Below are positions 1 through 8,930 of a stretch of DNA of 64,000 nucleotides, in pieces (position 1 is the stretch's first letter; every line of letters begins with the position of its first letter). This stretch comes from CAYQUO01 sp964420835 (lineage in GTDB: Bacteria > Chloroflexota > Anaerolineae > Anaerolineales > Anaerolineaceae). The stretch spans positions 1 to 64,000 of the forward strand of contig CAYQUO010000008.1 of assembly GCA_964420835.1 (NCBI GenBank). The letters are read 5' to 3'. Position numbers and translations under genes: made by a program. The notes beneath the pieces are model-generated. The model had not been told where the DNA came from and made no database searches. It saw only the letters and a program-made list of their open reading frames with translations.

Positions 1-1
1 T

Positions 2-2467
2 GATGCAGCGCTCAACAAGGCAACTGTATCTGAATTGGTTCGATCTGAAATGGATGAAGCCCGTTTGTCCGCCGAAGCAGCCAGCGTTGCAAAAAGTCAA
101 TTCCTTGCCAGTATGAGCCACGAAATTCGCACACCGATGAACGGCGTCATTAATATGGCTGAACTATTATTGGATACCCAACTGACCCGTGAGCAAAAAC
201 GGTACGTGGATATTATCCAAACCAGCGGAGAAGCCCTATTAATGATCATCAATGACATACTTGATTTTTCCAAGATCGAAGCCGGACAAATGATCCTGGA
301 AAAAAAGACTTTGAGCGTCAGGAAATGCATCGAAGATGCGATTGACCTTCTAACCCCCCAGGCAAATCAAAAAAGGCTGGAGTTGTTGTACTATATTGAC
401 AATACGGCCCCCGAAATGATCGAAGGCGATATTATCCGCATTCGTCAAATCATCATTAATTTATTAAATAACAGCGTTAAATTCACCGAAAAAGGGGAAA
501 TCTTTATTACCCTCACCGGCCGATTGATCAATGAACAGGATTACCCGGATCTATACGAACTCCACTTCTCTGTACGTGATACAGGCGTGGGGATACCAGA
601 GGACAAACAAAACCAATTATTCCAGGCCTTTAACCAACTGGATGCTTCCATGACCCGAAAATACGGAGGCACCGGTCTCGGGCTCGTCATCTGCAAGCAG
701 TTATCAGAAATGATGGGCGGAAGGATTTGGGTTGAAAGTTCAGGGATTCCAGGAGAAGGTTCATCCTTTCATTTTACAATCACAGCCAGGGCAATGGACA
801 AAGAGGGCGGGTTTGACTTCCGATCCACTCATCCTGCCCTGGAGGGGAAACGCGTTCTTATCGTGACGGATCAAACATCATTGAACTGGATCCTAACCGC
901 CTATTGCCAGGATTGGGGGATGCACACCTGGGCTGCCGAAGCCAGGGAGCCGGTATTGGAATTATTAAACAGTGGATGTAAATTTGACCTGGCAATCCTG
1001 GACCGAAATATACCCGAAACCGGAAGTGAAATGCTGGCTGCCGACATTCATAATTATCCGGGGAACGAAAAGATGCCACTTGTCTTATTGTCATCATTCA
1101 CGCAATCAGAGGAAGATGTATCCCCCCACCTTTATGCCATGACACTGCCACGGCCAATCAAACCGGGGATATTCCTTGATACCCTATTAAAAGTGATGAC
1201 AGGAGCGAAGGTGGATTCGGGTTTCCTTGAACCCGAAAAAACCCGTGTAAATTCTTCAATTGGTTCCGCCCACCCATGGAGGATCCTGCTTGTTGAAGAC
1301 AACCGGGTGAACCAACAGGTGGCGCAATTTATTCTGGCCAAACTGGGTTACGACATCGACATCAGCAATAATGGTTTTGAAGCCCTGCAGGCAATAGCGA
1401 ATAAAAAAGCCCGAAAAGAGCGATATGACATCATCCTGATGGATGTCTTCATGCCGGAAATGGATGGCATTGAAACAACCCAAAAAATACGACAAATGCT
1501 GCCTGAGGCAGAACAACCCCGGATTATTGCATTGACAGCAGATGTAATTCAACACGGGGAAAAGGGGACCACCTATCCAGGCATGGATGGTTATTTATCA
1601 AAACCGATCAACATTGATGAATTAACCCGGATATTGATCCAAGGAAATGATTCCATAAGTCTTTCTTCGGAACGTTCATCCATCCCTTTGATGACGGAAG
1701 TGGATGAAAGCCCCATCCAAATGAACGTGATCAATTCATGGATCTCTTCGGTAGGAAACCCCATCATTTTTCGCGAAATCATTGATACCTACCTTGAAGA
1801 AACCCCGAAAGGGCTGGAGGAATTGGCGCTCGCTGTGGCAGGATCGGAATGGACTGTTATACAAAAATTTTCCCACACCCTGAAGTCCACCTCTGCTACC
1901 ATGGGTGCCATGAATTTATCCTCGTTGTTCAGCGAATTAGAAAGAATTGCAAGTCATCCTGAAAACCAGGAAGCGAATTTCGAAAATATTTATCAGAAGA
2001 TACAGGACGAATACGCTGTTGCAAGCCGGGATCTTACAGCTATTCGAACTGGATTGACCAAACAGCCATACACGTTATCCACAATACAGCCAAAATCACA
2101 GGAATTGCCGCTCATTGACATGAAAGGTTACCAGGAATATTGGTCAAAAAAAGGAGGAAGCCCTGCGGAAGGGTACAAACAGGCGCTCACTTCCTTTTTA
2201 AATTCCGTGCCAAACCTCATCGATCACATGGAATATTCCATCGGTCACGGGGACCATTCAGAACTAATTAAGGATACCAGACAGTTGATGCAGGTTTCAG
2301 AATCGATCGGAGCCATCCAGCTTACCGAACTCGCAAGGATCCTGGAACACCAAAGGGGGAAAAGAGGTGCAAATGAAATCAAATCGACCATGGATGATAT
2401 TAAAACGATGTTCGAACGAATTGTCCAATTTTCAGAGCAAACCAAAGATAATGGGAAGTTTGAATGA
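2..2467 (+). CDS. Hybrid sensor histidine kinase with two receiver domains and HPt (5' partial)
   Basis: The frame is open from the left edge of the window, so the N-terminal sensor part lies outside it; the TTG at 35 is probably internal. Visible order: HisKA dimerisation domain with H-box SHEIRTPMN, HATPase_c domain (DTGVGIPED; GGTGLGL), a first receiver domain that keeps an acceptor-like Asp (AILDRN) but has LPRP where KP is usual, a second complete-looking receiver (LVEDN, LMDVFMPEMDG, LSKPI), then an HPt domain with phospho-His in FSHTLKS (codon 1874-1876). The last ~110 residues resemble a second HPt in which that His is Arg. The domain set implies an internal His-Asp-His phosphorelay in the style of BarA/EvgS. 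Signal and output are unknown, and no separate response regulator is adjacent. Confidence 0.9.
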   Translation, partial: DAALNKATVSELVRSEMDEARLSAEAASVAKSQFLASMSHEIRTPMNGVINMAELLLDTQLTREQKRYVDIIQTSGEALLMIINDILDFSKIEAGQMILEKKTLSVRKCIEDAIDLLTPQANQKRLELLYYIDNTAPEMIEGDIIRIRQIIINLLNNSVKFTEKGEIFITLTGRLINEQDYPDLYELHFSVRDTGVGIPEDKQNQLFQAFNQLDASMTRKYGGTGLGLVICKQLSEMMGGRIWVESSGIPGEGSSFHFTITARAMDKEGGFDFRSTHPALEGKRVLIVTDQTSLNWILTAYCQDWGMHTWAAEAREPVLELLNSGCKFDLAILDRNIPETGSEMLAADIHNYPGNEKMPLVLLSSFTQSEEDVSPHLYAMTLPRPIKPGIFLDTLLKVMTGAKVDSGFLEPEKTRVNSSIGSAHPWRILLVEDNRVNQQVAQFILAKLGYDIDISNNGFEALQAIANKKARKERYDIILMDVFMPEMDGIETTQKIRQMLPEAEQPRIIALTADVIQHGEKGTTYPGMDGYLSKPINIDELTRILIQGNDSISLSSERSSIPLMTEVDESPIQMNVINSWISSVGNPIIFREIIDTYLEETPKGLEELALAVAGSEWTVIQKFSHTLKSTSATMGAMNLSSLFSELERIASHPENQEANFENIYQKIQDEYAVASRDLTAIRTGLTKQPYTLSTIQPKSQELPLIDMKGYQEYWSKKGGSPAEGYKQALTSFLNSVPNLIDHMEYSIGHGDHSELIKDTRQLMQVSESIGAIQLTELARILEHQRGKRGANEIKSTMDDIKTMFERIVQFSEQTKDNGKFE

Positions 2468-2717
2468 AAGAACGGAAACTACTGACCAATCCCTGCCATA
2501 AGGGAAAAGGGTTGAATACCAAGAAAAACCGTTTATTGTTCGAAAAATCAAGCGCCAGTATTGTCAATTATGGAAGGTTAAACGAACCTCTTCGGCACAA
2601 GATCATTAACAGACACTTCTTTGTTGCACAGCCAGATCCTGGATGCATCAGTTCACATTGGAACGTTGAATAGTATTCTTTTCCTGTTTGGTTTATCAAA
2701 CGACCCCATCCATACCA

Positions 2718-2746
2718 TTGACAAACTATCAGAAAGTCGATATCAT
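2718..2746 (+). promoter_or_regulatory. Putative sigma-70 promoter of the branched-chain amino-acid operon
   Basis: TTGACA (2718-2723), a 17-nt spacer and TATCAT (2741-2746). It lies in the 517-nt gene-free stretch between the kinase and the binding protein. A start near 2753 would give a leader of about 230 nt before the ATG at 2985. Confidence 0.55.
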
Positions 2747-2845
2747 TTCAAGATATTCGTTTTACTCGTACCTCCAAAACCCGTTCGTTCGATTCCCATA
2801 AAATATTTTATGTGACTTGAGACAATTGAATTTACAGGTGGTTGA

Positions 2846-2863
2846 ACAAGGCATTTACCTTGT
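2846..2863 (+). promoter_or_regulatory. Small hairpin in the leader of the branched-chain amino-acid operon
   Basis: ACAAGG, a six-base loop (CATTTA) and CCTTGT form a perfect 6-bp stem between the putative promoter and the first gene. No T-tract follows, so it is not a terminator by itself. It may be a leader structure or chance. Confidence 0.3.
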
Positions 2864-2885
2864 CCGATATTGAACCAGATATCAA

Positions 2886-2960
2886 ATGCACAAAAATTAC
2901 AAGGAGGTGAGGCCATCGGCAAATTTAACCCCGGAATGCTTTTTTTTAGTAATTCAATAA
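2886..2960 (+). CDS. Candidate 24-residue leader peptide upstream of the amino-acid transporter (speculative)
   Basis: An ATG-to-TAA frame of 24 codons lies in the leader. It ends Phe-Phe-Leu-Val-Ile-Gln-stop, so the three branched-chain amino acids are consecutive codons just before the end, as might be expected of an attenuation peptide. It has no good ribosome binding site of its own. A consensus-strength AAGGAGGTGA (2901-2910) sits inside the frame with no standard start codon at the right distance, only ATC at 2914. Length and composition could easily arise by chance. Confidence 0.15.
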   Translation: MHKNYKEVRPSANLTPECFFLVIQ

Positions 2961-2984
2961 CCGCCATAATGAAGGAGATTGATG

Positions 2985-4133
2985 ATGAAAAGTCGCATAT
3001 TTATTGTTGTTGCATTGCTCGCAATTGTCGCATTAGCGGCCTGCCAGCCGGCTGCCGCCGGCGGTGGGGCTGAGACCGGGCCGATCAAGGTCGCCGTCCT
3101 GGTACCACTGAGCGGATCCGTCCCGACCTTTGGTATTTCCACCCGTAATGCTGCCCTGATGGCCATAGAGGAATGGAACGCCAAGGGTGGTGTCCTGGGC
3201 CGGCAGATCGAGGCGATCGTTGAAGACAGTCAATGTGAAGCCGACCCGGCGGTCAATGCTGCCAACAAGGTCATCGAACAGGACAAGGTTCATTACATCG
3301 TTGGAGAGGTCTGCTCCAAGGCTTCTATCCCCGTATCTGAAATCGCCGAGGAAAAGCATGTCCTCATGATTACCCCAACCTCCACCAGTGAAACTGTAAC
3401 TTTAAATCCCGATGGTAGCACGAAGCAATATGTCTTCCGGGCCTGTTTCATTGACCCATTTCAGGGAACTGTAATGGCCAAGTTCGCCACCGGCAGAGGC
3501 TACAAGACAGCCTTCATCATGCTGGACCAGGGCAATGACTATGTCCGCGGCCTGGCAGAGGCCTTCGAGAAATCCTTCACCGAACTCGGGGGCACAATCG
3601 TTGGCAAGGAGAGTTACACCTCCGCGGATACCGATTTCTCCGCCATCCTGACCAAGGTGGCTGACAGCAAGGCCGAAGTTCTCTACCTGCCGGACTACTA
3701 CAATATCATGAACCTGGTGGGTGCACAAGCCAAGGAAAAAGGGATCACCGCAGTGATGATGGGAGGCGACGGCTGGGACTCCGATGATCTGAACGTTGCC
3801 GCCGCGGAGGGTGGTTTCCATTCGAACCACTATTCGCCCGAAGATACACGCCCGATCGTACAGGATTGGGTGAAAAACTACAAAGCCAAACACGATTCGG
3901 TGCCGGATGCTCTGGGGACTCTGGCGTATGACGCCACCAACATCCTGCTCGCCAGCATTGAAAAGGCCGGTGTGGATGATGCTTCCAAGGTGAAGGATGC
4001 CATGGAGGGCATCAGCTACGAAGCCGTAACCGGCACAATCACCTTCGACGAACACCACAACCCGATCAAATCAGCCGCGGTAATTAATATTAAGGATGGC
4101 AAGAAAATATTCGCCGAATCGGTTGCACCTTAG
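2985..4133 (+). CDS. Branched-chain amino-acid ABC transporter substrate-binding lipoprotein
   Basis: About 382 residues of the Peripla_BP_6/LivJ-LivK type. It begins with a lipoprotein signal peptide (hydrophobic run, lipobox LAAC, Cys about residue 20), followed by KVAVLVPLSG, the usual first strand of this family. It should capture branched-chain or related amino acids or amides outside the membrane and deliver them to LivH/LivM. ATG 2985 is preferred because AAGGAG (2972-2977) lies 7 nt upstream; TTG 2979 and ATG 2982 are in frame just before it. It is first in an operon with all other transporter parts downstream. Base composition is more GC-rich than the flanking leader. The exact substrate cannot be read from sequence. 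Confidence 0.9.
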   Translation: MKSRIFIVVALLAIVALAACQPAAAGGGAETGPIKVAVLVPLSGSVPTFGISTRNAALMAIEEWNAKGGVLGRQIEAIVEDSQCEADPAVNAANKVIEQDKVHYIVGEVCSKASIPVSEIAEEKHVLMITPTSTSETVTLNPDGSTKQYVFRACFIDPFQGTVMAKFATGRGYKTAFIMLDQGNDYVRGLAEAFEKSFTELGGTIVGKESYTSADTDFSAILTKVADSKAEVLYLPDYYNIMNLVGAQAKEKGITAVMMGGDGWDSDDLNVAAAEGGFHSNHYSPEDTRPIVQDWVKNYKAKHDSVPDALGTLAYDATNILLASIEKAGVDDASKVKDAMEGISYEAVTGTITFDEHHNPIKSAAVINIKDGKKIFAESVAP

Positions 4134-4157
4134 CACCATCCAAGCATTTAGCATTTT

Positions 4158-4184
4158 GGGGGCGGTCTAAACACGACCGCCCCC
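4158..4184 (+). promoter_or_regulatory. Strong intercistronic hairpin between binding-protein and permease genes
   Basis: A perfect 10-bp GC-rich stem (GGGGGCGGTC / GACCGCCCCC) with a 7-nt loop (TAAACAC). It is followed by GTGTTACATT, not a T-tract, so it is a weak Rho-independent terminator at best. At this position it probably lets the binding protein be made in excess over the permeases, by partial termination or by protecting the upstream mRNA from 3' exonucleases, as known for malE-malF-type intergenic hairpins. Confidence 0.75.
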
Positions 4185-4211
4185 GTGTTACATTCCCATG
4201 CAGGCTTATTC

Positions 4212-5342
4212 ATGAATAACTCAACAACCGCATCCAAAAAATATTCGTTCTTATTCGATTTCGTCATCAAGCGGCGCTGGCTGGGAAAGGGATTCCTGAT
4301 CGCCATTGGTCTGTTCGCAGTCTGGCGCTTGGGATCCGAATTGATCACCAACCCTACCATGTTTCTTCAACAGGTAATCAACGGCATCCAACTGGGATTC
4401 GTTTACGCCTTGATCGCCCTGGGGTATACCATGATTTACGGCATTGTACGCCTGATCAATTTCGCCCATGGCGATGTTTTCATGGTTGGAGCATTCGTCA
4501 GTTACTATGGGATCACCCGGTTTGGCCTTAATAACTGGTTTTCAAGTCTTTTTCCGAATACCCCCCCTTTCCTGGGGCAAATGATCGGTTCGGTATCGGT
4601 CGTGATCCTGTCGATGATCGTTTGCTCCTTCCTGGCATTCACGATCGAGCGGATGGCCTATAAACCACTGCGAAACGCTCCGCGCATCTCGGCTTTAATT
4701 ACTGCAATTGGCGTTTCCTTTTTTCTTGAATATTTTGGTTCACAAAATTTTGTCTTCACTGCCAATTTCACGACCTACATTCGCCCATTCGAGGTTACCA
4801 CATGGCTGGTAAACACCAAAGGGATAACTCCCCTTCAAGAAGGCGCGGCTGTCCCAGATAATACAGTCATCTTTTCCAACATTGCCCTTATTATTGTGAT
4901 TTCTTCAATTCTGCTTATGCTTGCCTTAAACTATTTTGTACGAAACACCAAAATTGGAAAAGCCATGCGTGCGGTTGCGTATGACAAATCAACAGCGCGT
5001 TTGATGGGCATCAATGTGGATGGAATCATCTCCGTTACTTTTGGGATAGGGGCCGCCCTGGCAGGCGCGGCAGGCATGCTTTATGCGATTGCATTTCCCT
5101 CCATTGTTTTTATCATGGGGGTGATCCCTGGTTTGAAAGCGTTCGTGGCCGCCGTGCTTGGAGGGATTGGCAGCATTCCAGGAGCCTTCGTAGGCGCGTT
5201 GATTATGGGGCAGGCGGAAGTCCTTAGCGCTGCTTATATCTCGACCCCAATGCGGGATGCTGTCGCGTTCAGCATCCTCATCCTGGTGTTATTGATACGC
5301 CCGACCGGCATATTTGGCGAACCAACCACAGAAAAGGCATAA
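4212..5342 (+). CDS. livH: Branched-chain amino-acid ABC transporter permease LivH
   Basis: About 376 residues, BPD_transp_2 family, with around eight hydrophobic segments. It contains GYTMIYGIVRLINFAHGDVF, the LivH hallmark, and the EAA-like stretch AVAYDKSTARLMGIN that contacts the ATPases. It forms the membrane channel with LivM. ATG 4212 gives the N-terminus MNNSTTASKK; an in-frame GTG at 4185 abuts the preceding hairpin and is less likely. The N-terminal extension before the first core segment is longer than in E. coli LivH (about 308 residues). The following livM gene starts 10 nt after the stop. Confidence 0.92.
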   Translation: MNNSTTASKKYSFLFDFVIKRRWLGKGFLIAIGLFAVWRLGSELITNPTMFLQQVINGIQLGFVYALIALGYTMIYGIVRLINFAHGDVFMVGAFVSYYGITRFGLNNWFSSLFPNTPPFLGQMIGSVSVVILSMIVCSFLAFTIERMAYKPLRNAPRISALITAIGVSFFLEYFGSQNFVFTANFTTYIRPFEVTTWLVNTKGITPLQEGAAVPDNTVIFSNIALIIVISSILLMLALNYFVRNTKIGKAMRAVAYDKSTARLMGINVDGIISVTFGIGAALAGAAGMLYAIAFPSIVFIMGVIPGLKAFVAAVLGGIGSIPGAFVGALIMGQAEVLSAAYISTPMRDAVAFSILILVLLIRPTGIFGEPTTEKA

Positions 5343-5352
5343 AGGGTCCGCC

Positions 5353-6624
5353 ATGAAAAAGTTTCCAAAAAACACAGCCATCTTCCTCGGAGCCTCGCTC
5401 TTTTTATTTGTTCTCATCCAGGTACTGGTTAGTTATAATATCCTCAATACTTTCTGGTACACCATCATTCGCCTTGGTGGTGTGATGGCTATTGTCAGCG
5501 TTGGATTGAATCTGATCTACGGGTTCAACGGCCAGTTTTCCCTTGGGCAATGGGGCTTTTACGCCATGGGGGCATACGCGGCGGCAGATTGTACGTTCCG
5601 CTGGACCCAATTAAATAGTGCCAGTGGCCTGATGGTCCTCCTTACCGGTGTGGCTCTGAGCGGCGCCTCCATATTGTTGATCAGCAGATTCACCCGCAAC
5701 CTGCGCGGACTGGATGCCCTCTCAGCCTTCACAATGTATCTGGTGGCAGTGGTGATCATGGTGCTCGTTTCCATTCGCGTTGGTTTGGCGCTGGATGCAC
5801 CAGTTACGGCGATTTTGAACACCTTGCCCGAAGCCATCAGCCTGCAGATAGTTTTCTTTATCTCTGTAATCCTGGCAGGCTTGTTTGCGGCCGAGGTCAG
5901 TTTCCTGTTCGGTTTGCCCGTCCTCACATTGGGCTCAGATTATTTTGGCATTGCCACCTTGGGGCTGACAATCATCGTGAAAGTGCTCTTGGATAACTCG
6001 GATACCATGTTAGGGTTTGCAGAGATGAAGGGTGCCCGGGGCATGATCAGCATTCCCAAAATAGGCAGTTGGTTTTGGATCTTTTTCTTCCTCTTTGCGG
6101 TGGTCATCATCACCCGGAATTTATTGCTTTCCAGCCATGGCCGGGCCATCATCTCGGTTCGGGAGGACGAGATCGCAGCCAAAGCGATGGGAATCAATAT
6201 CGCCAGCAATAAAACCTTCGCCTTTGTGATGGGCTCCTTTTTTGCCGGCCTTGGCGGCGGACTATATGCCCACATCAATGGATTCCTACATCCAAACACC
6301 TTTAATTTCATCAAATCCTTTGATCCCATGATCATCATTGTATTCGGAGGATTGGGAAGTGTCACCGGAACCGTTGTGGCCTCCTTCGCCTGGGCATTGG
6401 TGTTGGAAGGATTTCTCCGGCTATTCCTGCCTGAAGGATTTGAGACTTGGCGCTTTGTTGTGTACCCCATACTCCTTCTGGTGATGATGCTTTTGAAACC
6501 CAATGGATTGTTTGGCGGCTATGAAATTCCATTTTTGCGGAATATCATCCCTCCGCTAAGGAAAAAGACAAACAACCAAAGCCTGGATACAAGCCACGCA
6601 AACCCCTCGGAGGCACAACAGTGA
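5353..6624 (+). CDS. livM: Branched-chain amino-acid ABC transporter permease LivM
   Basis: About 423 residues, BPD_transp_2 family. It carries GLNLIYGFNGQFSLGQWGFYAMGAY, typical of LivM, and the cytoplasmic loop SVREDEIAAKAMGIN (EAA-like coupling motif). ATG 5353 starts MKKFPKNTA; an upstream in-frame TTG at 5314 would overlap livH and has no support. The stop is shared with the next gene (GTGA, 4-nt overlap), indicating translational coupling. The segment from about residue 100 to 190 is longer than the usual LivM core and adds hydrophobic helices. Confidence 0.92.
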   Translation: MKKFPKNTAIFLGASLFLFVLIQVLVSYNILNTFWYTIIRLGGVMAIVSVGLNLIYGFNGQFSLGQWGFYAMGAYAAADCTFRWTQLNSASGLMVLLTGVALSGASILLISRFTRNLRGLDALSAFTMYLVAVVIMVLVSIRVGLALDAPVTAILNTLPEAISLQIVFFISVILAGLFAAEVSFLFGLPVLTLGSDYFGIATLGLTIIVKVLLDNSDTMLGFAEMKGARGMISIPKIGSWFWIFFFLFAVVIITRNLLLSSHGRAIISVREDEIAAKAMGINIASNKTFAFVMGSFFAGLGGGLYAHINGFLHPNTFNFIKSFDPMIIIVFGGLGSVTGTVVASFAWALVLEGFLRLFLPEGFETWRFVVYPILLLVMMLLKPNGLFGGYEIPFLRNIIPPLRKKTNNQSLDTSHANPSEAQQ

Positions 6625-7472
6625 ACAGCCAATCGTTCGTCAATCCAACGCCTTCCGAGACTGCTGATGGGAACGCCTTAATAATTACTGCCCTGTCCAA
6701 AGAATTTGGCGGTCTGAAAGCCGTCAACAAGTTCAACCTTGACGTTCCCTTGCACAGCCTGACCGGACTGATCGGCCCGAACGGCGCGGGTAAAACCACG
6801 GTTTTCAACATGGTCACTGGAATCTATGTTCCAACGTCCGGATCCATCGAGTTTATGGGACAGGAAATCGCCGGGCTGGAAGCCCACGAGATCAACCAGA
6901 TGGGAATCGCCCGCACCTTCCAAAACATCCGGCTGTTCCCAAACCTGACGGTAATGGACAATGTGCGAATTGCCTACCATCCTCATGCCGGATACAGCAT
7001 GATGGACAGCATCCTGCGAACGGCAAAGTTCTCCGCCAAGGAACATGAACTGAACGATCGGGCACAGGATTTCCTGGCCGTTTTTCACCTGGAAAACCGG
7101 CAGGCTGAAATTGCCAAAAACCTGCCATACGGTGAACAAAGACGCCTGGAAATTGCCCGCGCCCTGGCAGCCAACCCGCAATTACTGCTGTTAGATGAAC
7201 CAGCTGCTGGAATGAATCCTGCCGAAACGGTGGAACTGATGGACCTGATCCACTTTATCAGGGAAAAATTTAACCTGACCATCCTGCTGATCGAACATCA
7301 AATGAGAGTGGTAATGGGCATTTGTGAGACGATCACAGTAATGGACTTTGGCGAGGTGATCGCCCGTGGAACACCCAAGGAGATCCAGGCCAATCCCCGT
7401 GTAATCGAGGCTTATCTGGGACCTGGAGCAGCAGCACTGTCCAAAAAATTTAGACGGAAGAAAACCCAATGA
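6621..7472 (+). CDS. livG: Branched-chain amino-acid ABC transporter ATPase LivG
   Basis: 283 residues from a GTG start overlapping the livM stop. Walker A GPNGAGKTT, Q-loop IARTFQNIRLF, signature-region PYGEQRRLEIARAL (LSGGQ is degenerate, as usual in LivG), Walker B LLLLDEPAAGMNP and switch His in IEHQMRVV. It is one of the two cytoplasmic ATPase subunits that energise LivHM, likely paired with LivF. It overlaps livF by 4 nt. Confidence 0.95.
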   Translation: MNSQSFVNPTPSETADGNALIITALSKEFGGLKAVNKFNLDVPLHSLTGLIGPNGAGKTTVFNMVTGIYVPTSGSIEFMGQEIAGLEAHEINQMGIARTFQNIRLFPNLTVMDNVRIAYHPHAGYSMMDSILRTAKFSAKEHELNDRAQDFLAVFHLENRQAEIAKNLPYGEQRRLEIARALAANPQLLLLDEPAAGMNPAETVELMDLIHFIREKFNLTILLIEHQMRVVMGICETITVMDFGEVIARGTPKEIQANPRVIEAYLGPGAAALSKKFRRKKTQ

Positions 7473-8179
7473 TGCTTCAAATAGAAGACCTTCATGTATC
7501 CTATGGAGCAATTAACGCCCTTAAAGGGATCAATTTCCACCTTGACAGGGGCGAGATCGTTGCCCTGATCGGTGCCAATGGAGCCGGAAAAAGTACCACA
7601 TTGAACACCATTTCCGGAAACCTGCGGGCCTGGCAAGGCAGGATTCTTTTCCTGGAGCAGGACATCACCCGCGCTCCAACCCAGGACATCGTTTCGATGG
7701 GCGTCATTCAGGTCCCAGAAGGACGAAAGATCTTTGCCACTCTTACCGTCATGGAAAACTTGGAAATTGGGGCTTATAAACAAACCGATAAAGCTCAAAT
7801 CGAAAACAACATTGACGCCATGTTCAAACGGTTTCCCCGCTTAAAGGAACGCCGCAACCAGTTAGGCGGGACTTTGTCCGGTGGCGAACAGCAAATGCTG
7901 GCCATCGCGCGTGGCCTGATGGCAAATCCCTCACTAATGATGCTTGACGAACCCTCCATGGGATTGGCGCCCGTGCTGGTCGAGCAGATCTTCGAGATCA
8001 TCAGCGACATTAACGACCAAGGTACAAGCATTCTCCTGGTGGAACAGAACGCCCAGATGGCTTTGTCAATTGCCGACCGGGCTTATGTACTTGAAACCGG
8101 AACCGTCACAATTGAGGATGAAGCACACAAATTGCTGGAAAACCCTTTTGTGATCGAAGCCTATCTCGGTGGACACTAG
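7469..8179 (+). CDS. livF: Branched-chain amino-acid ABC transporter ATPase LivF
   Basis: 236 residues, the normal LivF length. Walker A GANGAGKST, signature LSGGEQQMLAIARGLM, Walker B LMMLDEPSMGLAP, switch region VEQNAQMAL. It partners LivG. The start ATGATG overlaps the livG stop, and the next small gene follows 12 nt after its stop, so transcription probably continues into it. Confidence 0.95.
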   Translation: MMLQIEDLHVSYGAINALKGINFHLDRGEIVALIGANGAGKSTTLNTISGNLRAWQGRILFLEQDITRAPTQDIVSMGVIQVPEGRKIFATLTVMENLEIGAYKQTDKAQIENNIDAMFKRFPRLKERRNQLGGTLSGGEQQMLAIARGLMANPSLMMLDEPSMGLAPVLVEQIFEIISDINDQGTSILLVEQNAQMALSIADRAYVLETGTVTIEDEAHKLLENPFVIEAYLGGH

Positions 8180-8191
8180 GAGAAGTGCGAC

Positions 8192-8545
8192 ATGACCACG
8201 ACCAAAAAAATCCTTTTCTTTCTACTTCTCCCGATCATTGCCTTGCTGATCTACCCACCATCGACGATCGCAAGTGGATTCATCGTTATTGCCGTGTTAA
8301 TTGTTCTTTTCATCCTTCTTGGATGGGCACTTTGGACGGGCAGGAACAGTGCGTTAACTTTTTCAATTTTTCTGCACGGGATAAATGTGATTGTTCGAAC
8401 CATGATGCTTTTTTCTGGCGCCGTTCCCAAAAACGGCCCTGCCAACATACCATTTATCATCACCAGCATCATTGGGATCGCACTTTCAATGTACCTGATG
8501 CTTCGACTGGACCGGAGCGATGTACGTATTACAATGACACGCTAG
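8192..8545 (+). CDS. Small four-helix membrane protein, last gene of the liv operon
   Basis: 117 residues. AGGAGAAG lies a few bases upstream of the ATG. About four hydrophobic segments (residues 7-24, 28-47, 56-75, 86-106) have short charged connections, and the tail ends RSDVRITMTR, probably cytoplasmic. I do not recognise the family. Position immediately after livF with a good ribosome binding site suggests co-expression with the amino-acid transporter, but no standard Liv subunit corresponds to it. Confidence 0.75.
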   Translation: MTTTKKILFFLLLPIIALLIYPPSTIASGFIVIAVLIVLFILLGWALWTGRNSALTFSIFLHGINVIVRTMMLFSGAVPKNGPANIPFIITSIIGIALSMYLMLRLDRSDVRITMTR

Positions 8546-8641
8546 AGCGTGTTCGGTTTGTGGCGAACAGGAAGACCTTGTGGAAATAAGGGGAATGGTG
8601 GAGAAAAAGTTCCCCGCCATGCCGTGTGTTGCGTAGTTTTG

Positions 8642-8728
8642 AACCTGCTTTCGCAGGTTGGGTTCCGCCTCAGCAGCTTCGCCTTGGCCGAAGCCTATCG
8701 CGTTACTGTTGCAGATGATGAAACCCAA
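8642..8728. other. Gene-free stretch with several potential RNA stems
   Basis: The 385-nt gap 8546-8930 has no convincing gene. It holds a hairpin AACCTGC-TTTC-GCAGGTT (8642-8659), and potentially nested pairings TTGGGTT/AACCCAA (8658-8664 with 8722-8728), CAGCAG/CTGTTG (8671-8676 with 8706-8711, one G-U) and CTTCG/CGAAG (8677-8681 with 8689-8693). The first hairpin and the outer stem compete for two bases. There is no T-tract and no clear promoter. It could be a structured RNA or 3' end of the liv transcript, or chance. Confidence 0.3.
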
Positions 8729-8930
8729 TAAATTGGTGTTGGCTCAAAACCTAAAGTGCAACATCACGTACACAGCAGGGTGGTTTCCTTATACCATACT
8801 TCCATCGCCTTGTGTAGGGAAACATTAAATACCTGCGGACATAATCGGGTCATTTTCAATGATACTGCAGTGGAAAACTGTTAGCGGTCGGGAACGCGGC
8901 TGGCTGGAACGGCTATAAAATTAAGTGTAC

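Noticed and set aside
2464..2673. 69-codon frame directly after the hybrid kinase
   Set aside because: No recognisable family, no good ribosome binding site, and composition like the non-coding leader that follows.
3402..4058. 218-codon minus-strand frame inside the binding-protein gene
   Set aside because: Antisense shadow of a clear Peripla_BP_6 gene.
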